Part shown: one piece after another, positions 42,830-51,205 of the stretch
How positions within the stretch are numbered: the first letter of the stretch is position 1
How the letters are laid out: each line of letters opens with the position of its first letter
NCBI RefSeq assembly: GCF_025960875.1
Contig: NZ_JAODLR010000018.1
Location: 34,993 to 98,992 of the forward strand
Origin: Crystallibacter permensis
Lineage (GTDB): Bacteria; Actinomycetota; Actinomycetes; Actinomycetales; Micrococcaceae
Length of the DNA: 64,000 nucleotides
Direction: 5' to 3'
Translations under genes and position numbers: made by a program
The notes under the pieces: generated by a model
Database searches by the model: none
What the model was told of the DNA's origin: nothing
The model's input: only the letters and a program-made list of their open reading frames with translations

Positions 42830-43780
42830 GTGAAAAAGTTACTCGCACTGATCAGCAGCCTGGCAATGGCCCTCATCCTCGCCGGTTGCGGGGGAAATGC
42901 AGAATCCTCCGAAGGAGCATCGGACGACGTTGAAGTCGCCGTCATCACCGGTTCCTATGGCACCCCGGCTGCCAAGTACGCCATCGATGCTTTCAAAGAG
43001 CTCGGCACAGGCAAGGGCTGGAATGTCACCGTGGCGGATACCGACTTCGACTTCAACCAGGTCAACTCCCTAATGCAGGATGCGTCGCTGCGCCAGGTGG
43101 ACGCGATTGTGCTTGGGTTCCCCACACCTGAACAGATCACCGTTGGCCTGCGCGCGGCCAATGACGCGGACGTGCCCGTTTACGTGATCGATGGCGGAAC
43201 AGCGCCGATGGAAGGAGTTGCACTGAACGTCACCAGCGACTCTGTACAGCTGGGCGAAATCAGTGCACAGGCCCTGCTGGACGCCATGGGCGGCCCCGGC
43301 AAGGTACTGGTCATTGGCCATGATCCGCATCCGGGCATCCGGCTGCGGACTCAGGAAGCCATTTCCTATCTGGAGAAGGCCGGTGCCGAAATCGTAGACA
43401 TCAAGCAGGTAAAAGAACCGGCCTCATCCCAGGGTGAAGCACTAAACTTCGCCACTGATTTCCTGCAGGCCAATGCGGATGATCTCGACGGCGTATGGGC
43501 CGGCTGGGACGCAGCAGCAATGGGCGTGGTGCAGGCGCTCAACTCTGCTGATCGAACAGAGATCCCCGTTACGGGCATTGAGGCCACCGATCAGGCAGTG
43601 GCGGAAATCGGCAAGGACGGGCCTTTTATGGCTACCGTCTTCCAAGACTGGGATGCCATCGTCGGACGCATGGCAGAAGTCATGGAGGCAGATTTCAACG
43701 GCACTGACCCTGTCACTAACTACGAAGAAATGCCGGGAATCCTCGTGAACCAGGACAACCTGGACAGCTTCAACTCCTGA
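42830..43780 (+). CDS. Sugar-type substrate-binding lipoprotein, first copy
   Basis: 316 residues. The signal peptide ends in the lipobox LILAGCGG, and the remainder is a Peripla_BP_4-type binding protein (QVDAIVLGFPTPEQITVGLR, VIGHDPHPGIRLRTQEAI, GVWAGWDAAAMGVVQAL). The start is a GTG at 42830, 1 nt after the permease stop. It delivers the ligand to the RbsC-like permease. A second, diverged copy follows, sharing the HPGIRLRT motif and overall layout. Confidence 0.9.
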   Translation: MKKLLALISSLAMALILAGCGGNAESSEGASDDVEVAVITGSYGTPAAKYAIDAFKELGTGKGWNVTVADTDFDFNQVNSLMQDASLRQVDAIVLGFPTPEQITVGLRAANDADVPVYVIDGGTAPMEGVALNVTSDSVQLGEISAQALLDAMGGPGKVLVIGHDPHPGIRLRTQEAISYLEKAGAEIVDIKQVKEPASSQGEALNFATDFLQANADDLDGVWAGWDAAAMGVVQALNSADRTEIPVTGIEATDQAVAEIGKDGPFMATVFQDWDAIVGRMAEVMEADFNGTDPVTNYEEMPGILVNQDNLDSFNS

Positions 43781-43815
43781 CTTCCTCACTCCTTTTCGAA
43801 AGGCAACGATCAAAA

Positions 43816-44784
43816 ATGCGCAATAACAGATTCCTGGCTGCCGCGGCTACAGCTGCAGTCACCCTCCTGGCCGTCACCGCTTGCGGCGGAGGCGCCGACG
43901 CATCAGCGGAGCCTGAAGACAACGGGGCCCCGGTGGTGGCCGTCTTCACCGCCTCCTATGCCACACCCGCCGTCAAGACTGGCGTGGACATGTTCGAGGA
44001 TCAGGCCACCGAGAAGGGTTGGCAGGTGTCCGTGTCGGATAGCGCCAACGACTACAACAAGCTCAATGCCCAGATGCAGGATGCCATTTCCCGGGATGTG
44101 GACGCCATCGTCATGGGATACACCTCGCAGGAAAAGACCAGCCTGGGAGTTTCAGCTGCCAATGATGCCGACATCCCGGTCTTTGCCATCGACGCCGGTA
44201 TCGAACCGTACGAGCCCTATGCGCTGAACGTGACCAGTGACAATACACAGCTCGCGACCGCGAGTGCCCAGGCGATCATCGATGCCAATCCCGACGGCGG
44301 GGATGTTCTGATTGTGGGCTGGGACTCTCATCCGGGCATCCGCCTTCGCACCGACGTGGCTACCGAGCTATTCGAGAAGAACGGCTTCAATGTTGCCGCC
44401 AATCACCAGATCCAGTCACCCGGGGCCGCCCAGGAGGAAGCACTGTCCTTCGTGCAGGACTACCTCCAGTCACATCCAGGCGAAGCAGCGCCGGTTGGTG
44501 TTTGGGCCGGGTTCGATGCTGCCGGTTTCGGAGCGGTCCAGGCAGCCGAGGCCGCCGGCGCCGAAGGTATTGCCGTGGCCAGCATGAATGGCGATGATTT
44601 CGCCATTGCCGAGATCGCCAAGGGTGGTCCGTTCATTGCCACTGTGCTGCAGGACTGGCCCACCATCATCGGCGATGTGGTCAGCGCAATGGACACCTAC
44701 TTCACTGACGGCACCCTTCCCGAAAACAACCACATAGAAATCGAGGGAACCCCGATCACCAAGGGCAACGCCAGTGAGTTCTAA
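43816..44784 (+). CDS. Sugar-type substrate-binding lipoprotein, second copy
   Basis: 322 residues, paralogous to the preceding protein. The lipobox is LLAVTACGGG. Shared positions include ASYATPAVKTGVDMFEDQA, MQDAISRDVDAIVMGYTS, WDSHPGIRLRTDVATELFEK and GVWAGFDAAGFGAVQAAEA. Divergence is substantial, so the two copies may bind different ligands for one permease. It lies 35 nt after the first copy and overlaps the next gene by 11 nt. Confidence 0.9.
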   Translation: MRNNRFLAAAATAAVTLLAVTACGGGADASAEPEDNGAPVVAVFTASYATPAVKTGVDMFEDQATEKGWQVSVSDSANDYNKLNAQMQDAISRDVDAIVMGYTSQEKTSLGVSAANDADIPVFAIDAGIEPYEPYALNVTSDNTQLATASAQAIIDANPDGGDVLIVGWDSHPGIRLRTDVATELFEKNGFNVAANHQIQSPGAAQEEALSFVQDYLQSHPGEAAPVGVWAGFDAAGFGAVQAAEAAGAEGIAVASMNGDDFAIAEIAKGGPFIATVLQDWPTIIGDVVSAMDTYFTDGTLPENNHIEIEGTPITKGNASEF

Positions 44785-45841
44785 AATCCAGGGGGCAGTG
44801 CTGACCGCCCCGGGCTCCTTGGAATTGAAGGCGTTGCCCGAACCGGGAGAACCAGGACCTGGGCAGGTCCTGCTCAGTCCGGAGGCCGTAGGAATCTGCG
44901 GTTCGGACCTGCACTATTTCAACGGGGACATAGGTGCTTTGACCGGTGAGAGCGACTGGTTTCCTCGAGTGCTCGGCCACGAATTCGCGGCCATTGTCGT
45001 GGCGATCGGCGACCGAGTGGATCCGGCCCGGATCACTCCGGGAAACCGCGTAGTGGTCTGGCCGCTGGAAACCTGCGGCAGCTGTTACGCCTGCGACCAC
45101 GGAAGGGAAAACGCCTGCTACGACATGCGAATTATCGGTGTCCACCGGGACGGAGGCATCAGCCAGCGGCTTCTCGTCCAGCAAAGGGCCGTGTTCCCGA
45201 TCGCCGATACGGAGCCGGAAATCGCTGCCTTCACTGAACCGCTCTCCGTGGCCGTACATGCACTGGCCCGCGTCAACATCGGTGAAGATCAACCCGCCAA
45301 GGGAACGCGCGTAGCGGTACTGGGCGGTGGGCCGATCGGGCAGGCTGTTTCTCTGGCCGCAACAGTTTGGGGTGCAGACACCGCCGTCGTCGATCTTAAA
45401 GCGGACCGCAGAGCGATGGCGGAGCGTCTCGGGGCAAAGCTGACGTTGGGCGCCAGTCAGCGTGCTGTGCCAGAGGAGCTGCGGAAGTGGAGCGGAGGCT
45501 ACGGGCCAGATGTTGTCATTGATACCACAGGGGTTCCTTCGGTCTTGTCGCAGGCAGTCGACATTGTCGCGCGCGGTGGGGACGTCGTCGTCGTTGGTCT
45601 GACCGGAGGAAGCGCGCCGTTTTCGTCCGGCGTGCTGCCGGAGAAGGAGGTTTCCATCCATGGGGCTAGCTGCGCGGGCCCGAAGGATTTTGCTGCTGCA
45701 GTCCGGTTGGTTGAATCCAACAACGACGCCGTTGCCGCCTTGATCTCCCATGTCCTCCCCTTGGAGAGGGTCAAAGACGCGTTCGGGGTGGCGCATGAGG
45801 CAGCTGAGGGAACAATGAAGGTAGTCGTCAGAATTCCGTGA
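44774..45841 (+). CDS. Zinc-dependent alcohol dehydrogenase (sorbitol/idonate type)
   Basis: 355 residues of the medium-chain family. Catalytic zinc ligands appear in AVGICGSDLHYF, VLGHEFAAIV and AFTEPLSVAVHAL. The structural-zinc cysteines are in ETCGSCYACDHGRENAC. The nucleotide motif is AVLGGGPIGQAVSLAATVWG. The sequence is closest to polyol or L-idonate dehydrogenases, so it probably oxidises a secondary alcohol of an imported polyol. The start is a GTG at 44774 inside the end of the binding-protein gene. Confidence 0.9.
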   Translation: MSSKIQGAVLTAPGSLELKALPEPGEPGPGQVLLSPEAVGICGSDLHYFNGDIGALTGESDWFPRVLGHEFAAIVVAIGDRVDPARITPGNRVVVWPLETCGSCYACDHGRENACYDMRIIGVHRDGGISQRLLVQQRAVFPIADTEPEIAAFTEPLSVAVHALARVNIGEDQPAKGTRVAVLGGGPIGQAVSLAATVWGADTAVVDLKADRRAMAERLGAKLTLGASQRAVPEELRKWSGGYGPDVVIDTTGVPSVLSQAVDIVARGGDVVVVGLTGGSAPFSSGVLPEKEVSIHGASCAGPKDFAAAVRLVESNNDAVAALISHVLPLERVKDAFGVAHEAAEGTMKVVVRIP

Positions 45842-45881
45842 ACCAGTTGCAATTGCACTACTTCGAAAGGGCATTTTCCAG

Positions 45882-47042
45882 ATGGTTTCTTCCATTGCAC
45901 TTCCCCGCATCATGCGGATCGGCGGCGGAGCTGCCGGCGAGCTCGGCAGCGTTCTAGCAGGTTTGGGCCTGTCCAGGCCACTGCTCGTCACCGATAAGTT
46001 CCTGGCCAGCACCGGCGCAGCTGACCGGTTACTCGCCAACCTCAGGGATGCAGGGCTGGATGGTGAGGTGTTTTCCGAAACTGTTCCGGACCCGACCACC
46101 GACTCGCTGCTCGGAGGACTGGAAGCGGTTGCAGCCCACCGCGCCGACTGCCTTGTCGGCTTCGGCGGCGGCAGCCCGATGGATACGGCCAAGGCTCTGG
46201 GGCTGCTTTCGGCGCAGGGCGGAGAAATGCGCGACTACAAGGCGCCGCGGAACAACAGCGGCCCCGCCCTGCCCGTTATCGCCATCCCGACAACTGCCGG
46301 AAGCGGATCCGAAGCCACGCAATTCACGGTCATCACGGACAGTGCAACTGACGAGAAAATGTTGTGCACGGGTCTGGCTTTCCTTCCCGTGGCCACGATT
46401 GTCGACTATGAGCTGACCATCTCGATGCCTGCAAGGCTGACCGCAGATACCGGGGTTGATGCACTCACCCACGCCGTCGAGGCGTATGTCAGCAGGAAGG
46501 CGAACGCGTTCTCAGATGGCTTGGCTCTGACCGCTATCGGCACCATCGGCCGGAACATCCGCCGGGCGTATGCGGACGGTGACGACGGTGAAGCGCGGGA
46601 AGCCATGATGTTTGCCGCCACGCAGGCCGGCATCGCTTTTTCGAATTCCAGTGTGGCCCTGGTGCACGGCATGAGCCGGCCGATCGGGGCGCATTTCCAC
46701 GTGGCCCACGGCCTGTCCAATGCCATGCTGTTCCCGGCAGTCACGGCCTTTTCCGTGCATGGCGCGCTCAGCAGATATGCAGACTGCGCACGTGCCTTCG
46801 GAGCCGCCGGGCAAGGCGATTCCGATGCACTGGCCGCTGGCAAGTTGGTCGAAGCCCTTGCTGTCCTCTGCAAGGACCTGGACGTTCCGACGCCGCAGAG
46901 CTACGGCATTGACCAAGAGAAGTGGACTGAGCTGACCCCGCTGATGGCACAGCAGGCGCTCGCTTCCGGGTCCCCGGGAAACAACCCCATCGTTCCTACA
47001 GCAGACCAGATCGAGGATTTGTACGCCCGGATTTACAGCTGA
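45882..47042 (+). CDS. Iron-containing alcohol dehydrogenase
   Basis: 386 residues. The cofactor stretch is CLVGFGGGSPMDTAKALGLL, followed by IPTTAGSGSEATQFTVITD. Metal ligands are in TGVDALTHAVEAYVSRKANA (Asp, His) and VHGMSRPIGAHFHVAHGLSN (His, His). The family reduces aldehydes or oxidises short alcohols and diols. It is the last gene of the SDR/ABC/ADH cluster. With two other dehydrogenases beside it, stepwise oxidation of a polyol or conversion of an aldehyde product is likely. Confidence 0.92.
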   Translation: MVSSIALPRIMRIGGGAAGELGSVLAGLGLSRPLLVTDKFLASTGAADRLLANLRDAGLDGEVFSETVPDPTTDSLLGGLEAVAAHRADCLVGFGGGSPMDTAKALGLLSAQGGEMRDYKAPRNNSGPALPVIAIPTTAGSGSEATQFTVITDSATDEKMLCTGLAFLPVATIVDYELTISMPARLTADTGVDALTHAVEAYVSRKANAFSDGLALTAIGTIGRNIRRAYADGDDGEAREAMMFAATQAGIAFSNSSVALVHGMSRPIGAHFHVAHGLSNAMLFPAVTAFSVHGALSRYADCARAFGAAGQGDSDALAAGKLVEALAVLCKDLDVPTPQSYGIDQEKWTELTPLMAQQALASGSPGNNPIVPTADQIEDLYARIYS

Positions 47043-47070
47043 GAACGATACGGGAGATTCGTCTTGGCAG

Positions 47071-48651
47071 TTACCCCGCGTGCTGGACGCCGGCGCCCGG
47101 AAGACGGACGATAAACTCCGTCTTCCCCTCGCTGCTGCTGACGTCGATGCGGCCGCCGTGCGACTTCACGATGGCATCCACGATGGACAGGCCCAGGCCG
47201 TGGGTGCCGCTGCGGTCGGAGCGGGCGGTGTCGGCCCGGGTGAAGCGGGAGAAGATCTTGTCGATGAAGTCCGAGGGGATACCGGGGCCGTCGTCGGCCA
47301 CCGTCAGGACGGCGGCGCCGGGCTCGGCGGCCAGCGAGGTGACCACGGTGGTCCCGGGGCCGGTGTGTTTGTGCGCGTTGGTCAGCAGGTTGATGAGGAC
47401 CTGGCGCACCTGGCCGGGGTTGGCCCGCACGGTCACCGGGTCATCGGGCAACTGCAGGACCCAGCGGTGTTCGGGGGCGGCGGCGCGGATGTCGCTGACG
47501 GACTCGACCACCAGCTGGGTCAGATCGACGTCGTGCTGTTCCGCCCGGTGCCCTTCCTCCATCCGCGCCAGCAGCAGCAGGTCTTCGACCAGCGCCGTCA
47601 TCCGTTTGGACTCGGACTCCACGCGCGAAATGGAGGAGCGGCCTTCTTCGCTGAGGTTCTCGGTCAGCCGGATCATTTCGGAGTAGCCGCGGATGGCGGT
47701 CAGGGGAGTGCGCAGTTCGTGGCTGGCGTCGGCGACGAACTGGCGGAGCTTGGTTTCGCTGCGGTGTCGGGCACTGAACGCGCCGGCAACGTTGTCCAGC
47801 ATCAGATTGAAGGCGTGGCCCAGCCTTCCCACTTCGGTGGCCGGGACCGCGATCCCGGCGGGCACGCGTTCGGCCATGGCGACTTCGCCTTCGCCCAGCG
47901 GCAGCCGGGAGACGCGGGTTGCAACGCCGGAGAGCTCCTCCAATGGGCGCAGGGTACGGCGGATAATGAGCGTGCCCAGCAGCGCCGCGGCGACCAGTCC
48001 TGCCGCGGAAACCACCGTCATGGTCCGGGTCAGGGAGGCCAAGGTTTCCTCCTTGGCGAGCAGCGGCAGGCCGGTGACGATGGTGTATTCGCGGTCCGCG
48101 TTGTAAGTCGCCACCAGCCGGTAGTCGCCCACCGAAAGCGTGCGGTCAACAGGCGGAACGTCGAGGGACAACTCGTCGAGGATCTCTTCATCCGCCTCTG
48201 TCAGCTCCTGCCTGCCGCCGTCGGGGGTGAAGATGCCGGCGCCCCGGACGCCGTGGTGGCTGATGCGCGCGTTCAGCGTTCCCCCCTGGGTGCCTGGTCC
48301 GCTGAGCGGATCCGCAACATTCTCCGAATCCTGGGCGCCGCCGTCGTCCTCTTCATCGTCTTCATCGTTACGGTCCCGGCGGAACTCTTCCTGCGACCGG
48401 TTGGCCCGGAAGGAGGCCTGCGCCAGCTGCTCGTCCAGCTGCCCGGTCAGGAACGAGGTCATCGCCGCGTGCGCAGAGAGGCCGACGGCGAGGCAGATCG
48501 CGGCCAGCAGCGCCAGCGTGATCAGGACCAGCTTGGTGCGCAGCTGCCATTTCCGGAACGGGCGCCACCCGCCGCTGCGCCCGTGGCCGGACGCAGGCGC
48601 CGACGGCGGGAGGGAAGGCCGCTTGTCGCTCTGCATGGGCTTCTCTTTCAA
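47071..48651 (-). CDS. Sensor histidine kinase
   Basis: 526 residues. A membrane helix (LVLITLALLAAICLAVGLSA) at about 37-56, an external sensor region to about 200, a second helix (VVSAAGLVAAALLGTLII), HAMP, HisKA (VADASHELRTPLTAIRGYSE) and HATPase (NLLTNAHKHT, VADDGPGI, GTHGLGLSIV) are all present. The external region contains a strongly acidic run (RDRNDEDDEEDDGG) that might bind cations. ATGs at 48651 and 48636 are both possible starts. It is divergent from its likely partner response regulator, 86 nt away, a less usual arrangement than tandem. Confidence 0.92.
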   Translation of the reverse strand: MKEKPMQSDKRPSLPPSAPASGHGRSGGWRPFRKWQLRTKLVLITLALLAAICLAVGLSAHAAMTSFLTGQLDEQLAQASFRANRSQEEFRRDRNDEDDEEDDGGAQDSENVADPLSGPGTQGGTLNARISHHGVRGAGIFTPDGGRQELTEADEEILDELSLDVPPVDRTLSVGDYRLVATYNADREYTIVTGLPLLAKEETLASLTRTMTVVSAAGLVAAALLGTLIIRRTLRPLEELSGVATRVSRLPLGEGEVAMAERVPAGIAVPATEVGRLGHAFNLMLDNVAGAFSARHRSETKLRQFVADASHELRTPLTAIRGYSEMIRLTENLSEEGRSSISRVESESKRMTALVEDLLLLARMEEGHRAEQHDVDLTQLVVESVSDIRAAAPEHRWVLQLPDDPVTVRANPGQVRQVLINLLTNAHKHTGPGTTVVTSLAAEPGAAVLTVADDGPGIPSDFIDKIFSRFTRADTARSDRSGTHGLGLSIVDAIVKSHGGRIDVSSSEGKTEFIVRLPGAGVQHAG

Positions 48652-48737
48652 TCTGACCGATCCACTGATGGGATGTAGTAACTGTAGTGGTTATTGTTGA
48701 AACAGTATCCGCGCAACTTGTTACCAGGGGAGTAATC

Positions 48738-49484
48738 ATGGCCGCACAGGATCCCACCGAACTGGTCAGCGGGTTGCCCAAACTCCGCCATCCGGACGGC
48801 AGCCCCGTCCGGGCGCTGGTGGTCGATGACGAGCCGCAGCTTTCGGACCTGGTGCGGATGGGACTGCGGATGGCCGGCTGGGACGTGCACGTGGCCCATG
48901 ACGGGCCGTCGGCGGTGAAAATTGCCCGCGATATCCGCCCGGACGTGCTGGTGCTGGACGTGATGATGCCAGGGTTCGACGGCGTGGAGGCGCTGGGCCG
49001 GATCCGGTCTTTCTCGCCCAACGTGCCCGCCCTGTTCCTGACCGCAAAGGATGCCGTGGCGGACCGGATCACCGGCCTGGCCGCGGGCGGGGACGACTAC
49101 GTGACCAAGCCGTTCAGCATGGAGGAAGTGATGCTGCGCCTGCACCGGCTGGTCCAGCGCTCCGGCGTGGCGGCAGCGGCAGCGGCCGAACTGGTGGTGG
49201 GGGACCTGGTCCTGAACCTGGATACGCGCGAGGTCACCCGAGCCGGGACGGACTTCCAGCTCACGGCCACGGAATTCGATCTGCTGCATTACCTGATGGA
49301 CAACGCCCGTACGGTGGTCAGCAAGAGCCAGATCCTGGACCATGTGTGGAACTACGATTTCGGTGGGCAGAACAACATCGTGGAGCTCTACATCTCCTAC
49401 TTGCGCAAGAAGATCGACGCCGGCCGCTCGCCGATGATTCATACCGTCCGCGGCGTGGGTTATGTCCTCAAACCAGCCGTTTGA
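48738..49484 (+). CDS. OmpR-family response regulator
   Basis: 248 residues. The receiver has the acidic pair in VVDDEPQL, the phospho-acceptor Asp in VLVLDVMMPGFDG and Lys in DYVTKPFSMEEV. The winged helix follows (QLTATEFDLLHYLMDNARTV, then HTVRGVGYVLKPAV). AGGGGAG lies before the ATG at 48738, so that start is preferred over one 17 codons upstream. It is presumably phosphorylated by the divergent histidine kinase and may control both promoters in the shared intergenic region. Confidence 0.93.
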   Translation: MAAQDPTELVSGLPKLRHPDGSPVRALVVDDEPQLSDLVRMGLRMAGWDVHVAHDGPSAVKIARDIRPDVLVLDVMMPGFDGVEALGRIRSFSPNVPALFLTAKDAVADRITGLAAGGDDYVTKPFSMEEVMLRLHRLVQRSGVAAAAAAELVVGDLVLNLDTREVTRAGTDFQLTATEFDLLHYLMDNARTVVSKSQILDHVWNYDFGGQNNIVELYISYLRKKIDAGRSPMIHTVRGVGYVLKPAV

Positions 49485-49544
49485 GGGGCCGGTCGAGGGA
49501 AGAAGTTCGGCCGGTCCGGCGGCGTGCACCGGGCCGGCAGGGCG

Positions 49545-49574
49545 GCCGGTCCGAAGGGGGCGGTTCGGACCGGC
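49545..49574. terminator. Bidirectional terminator hairpin
   Basis: GCCGGTCCGAA (49545-49555) and TTCGGACCGGC (49564-49574) form a perfect 11-bp stem with an 8-nt loop between the convergent response regulator and small membrane protein genes. No long T-tract follows, but position and stability suit termination. Confidence 0.75.
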
Positions 49575-49585
49575 GAGACTCACGG

Positions 49586-49837
49586 TTACAGCGGCTGGGT
49601 GACGAATTCGAGAAGCTCCGGAATGACCGGCTGGATTTTCGTCACCCAGAAATAGATACCGCAGGCGATCAGGCCTGCGGCCAGGATGGTCCACGTGAAC
49701 CACGACGATGACCAGAAATGCCCGCGGCTCCCCGCCCCGGGGGAGCGGGTGGTACCGGGGGATTTCGTGGTCCGGTTGGTCCCGCTTGTCGTGGCCATGG
49801 CCCGTGCGCCGGGCAGCCGATGGAATTTGTTTGCCAT
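49586..49837 (-). CDS. Small membrane protein, hypothetical
   Basis: 83 residues, not recognised. A basic, Thr/Ser/Gly-rich N-terminal half is followed by one membrane helix (WFTWTILAAGLIACGIYFWV) at about 47-66 and a short tail. The orientation rule (positive residues before the helix) suggests N-in, C-out. It lies between the two-component system and an acyltransferase-type membrane protein with no clear link to either. Confidence 0.6.
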   Translation of the reverse strand: MANKFHRLPGARAMATTSGTNRTTKSPGTTRSPGAGSRGHFWSSSWFTWTILAAGLIACGIYFWVTKIQPVIPELLEFVTQPL

Positions 49838-49870
49838 GGTTTAAGGATGGAACCGCGGCATATGCGGGCC

Positions 49871-51124
49871 CTATGGTGAACCTGTGGACGGGCTGTGTAG
49901 GGAAACCGGACCGCGCCCCGCCTTGCTGGCGGTGAAGGCCAGCAGCTCCAGGGGGCCCCGGCGCGCGGAAACCCGGTAGGCAATCCCGACGGCCGTGAAG
50001 ACGAGGACCTGGCCCCAGAAGAGCAGGTTTTCCCCGACCTCGATTTCAGTGGTGTAGACGAAGCTCATGACCAGCACGTGCGCGCTGTAGAGGGTCAGCG
50101 TCATACCGCCGGGACCTGCGAGAGCCAGCATTCCCCGTCCGGCAACGCGGGCAAGCAGCAGGCACAGTCCCAGCACCATCGCCGCGCTGCCCATCGTGTT
50201 GAGCAGGTCCAGCGTGGTCCCGGAGTGCGGGGCACCGACGGCCAGCCACCAGCCCGATGTCGTCTGGTCCACCTCCGAAACGTCCAGCAGCAGCCGGTTG
50301 TCCCACTCCGCCAGGTCCCCGCTGTCGACCTCGCCGGTGGCCAGCAGGGCGCTGCTGCCGCCGAGGCCATTGAGCAGGAACGCGCTGGTCAGCTGGGCCG
50401 CGACCACCGCGGCGGCACCGCCGGCGGCCAGCCACAGCTGGACCCGGACGGAATCCAGCGCCAGCCGGCCCAGCAGCAGGCCGAGCAGCAGGTAGCTCAG
50501 CCATTGGAACACCGGGTAGGGCCCGGTAAAGAACAGGCTGGAAAGCAACGCGACCGGGTCGGCCAGGTTGGTCCAGCTGGGATCGGTGTCAATGACGGCC
50601 ATGAACGGAGCTTCATAGAGCACCGGCCGCACCAGATACGCGATGGCGGGGGAGAGCAGCGTCCACGTGGCGGTGAATACGGCCAGCTGCCTGATGCCCA
50701 TCGTGAGGAACGGCAGCGCGAGGACGAACAGCAGCGAGTAGCAAACGAGGATGATCGCGACATCGACCCAGAACAAGCCCAGCGTCAGACCGACGACGGC
50801 GATGACCGCGGCCCGTGCCGCGATGCCGCGCCGGCCGGCTGACGCCTGCGCTCCCGTATGGCGGTGCACGCCGCCGCTGACCAGGGCCAGTCCGACGCCG
50901 GCCATCACGGCGAACAGGGCGGAGGCCCGGCCGTGGAAGACGGCCGCCAGCCAGGACACGGAGTCCGTCTGCTCGTTGTACAGGCTGAAGATGTGGACTG
51001 CCATCATGCCGATCAGCGCGATGCCTCGCGCGGCATCCACCCCGACGAGCCGGGGTCTCTTCGGCGGCGGCCCCTCGCCGGGGTGGTCGGACTGGTTGGC
51101 GGAGAGGCGCGATGAGATTGACAT
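49871..51124 (-). CDS. Heparan-alpha-glucosaminide N-acetyltransferase-like / DUF418-type membrane protein
   Basis: 417 residues with about ten membrane helices. The first helix region RLVGVDAARGIALIGMMAVH and ASALFAVMAGVGLALVSGG are typical of the HGSNAT/DUF1624 and DUF418 group. WLSYLLLGLLLGRLAL and GGMTLTLYSAHVLVMSFVY lie further on. Related proteins transfer acyl groups across membranes or modify cell-envelope polymers. The catalytic histidine cannot be assigned with confidence. It appears monocistronic. Confidence 0.75.
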   Translation of the reverse strand: MSISSRLSANQSDHPGEGPPPKRPRLVGVDAARGIALIGMMAVHIFSLYNEQTDSVSWLAAVFHGRASALFAVMAGVGLALVSGGVHRHTGAQASAGRRGIAARAAVIAVVGLTLGLFWVDVAIILVCYSLLFVLALPFLTMGIRQLAVFTATWTLLSPAIAYLVRPVLYEAPFMAVIDTDPSWTNLADPVALLSSLFFTGPYPVFQWLSYLLLGLLLGRLALDSVRVQLWLAAGGAAAVVAAQLTSAFLLNGLGGSSALLATGEVDSGDLAEWDNRLLLDVSEVDQTTSGWWLAVGAPHSGTTLDLLNTMGSAAMVLGLCLLLARVAGRGMLALAGPGGMTLTLYSAHVLVMSFVYTTEIEVGENLLFWGQVLVFTAVGIAYRVSARRGPLELLAFTASKAGRGPVSLHSPSTGSP

Positions 51125-51205
51125 GTCCCCAGCCTTCGGGGCCCGGTTAAGCAGTCCTTATGTCCTTCCTATGAACCCGCTGTGAAAGGGGGTCTCCCAA
51201 GGAAA

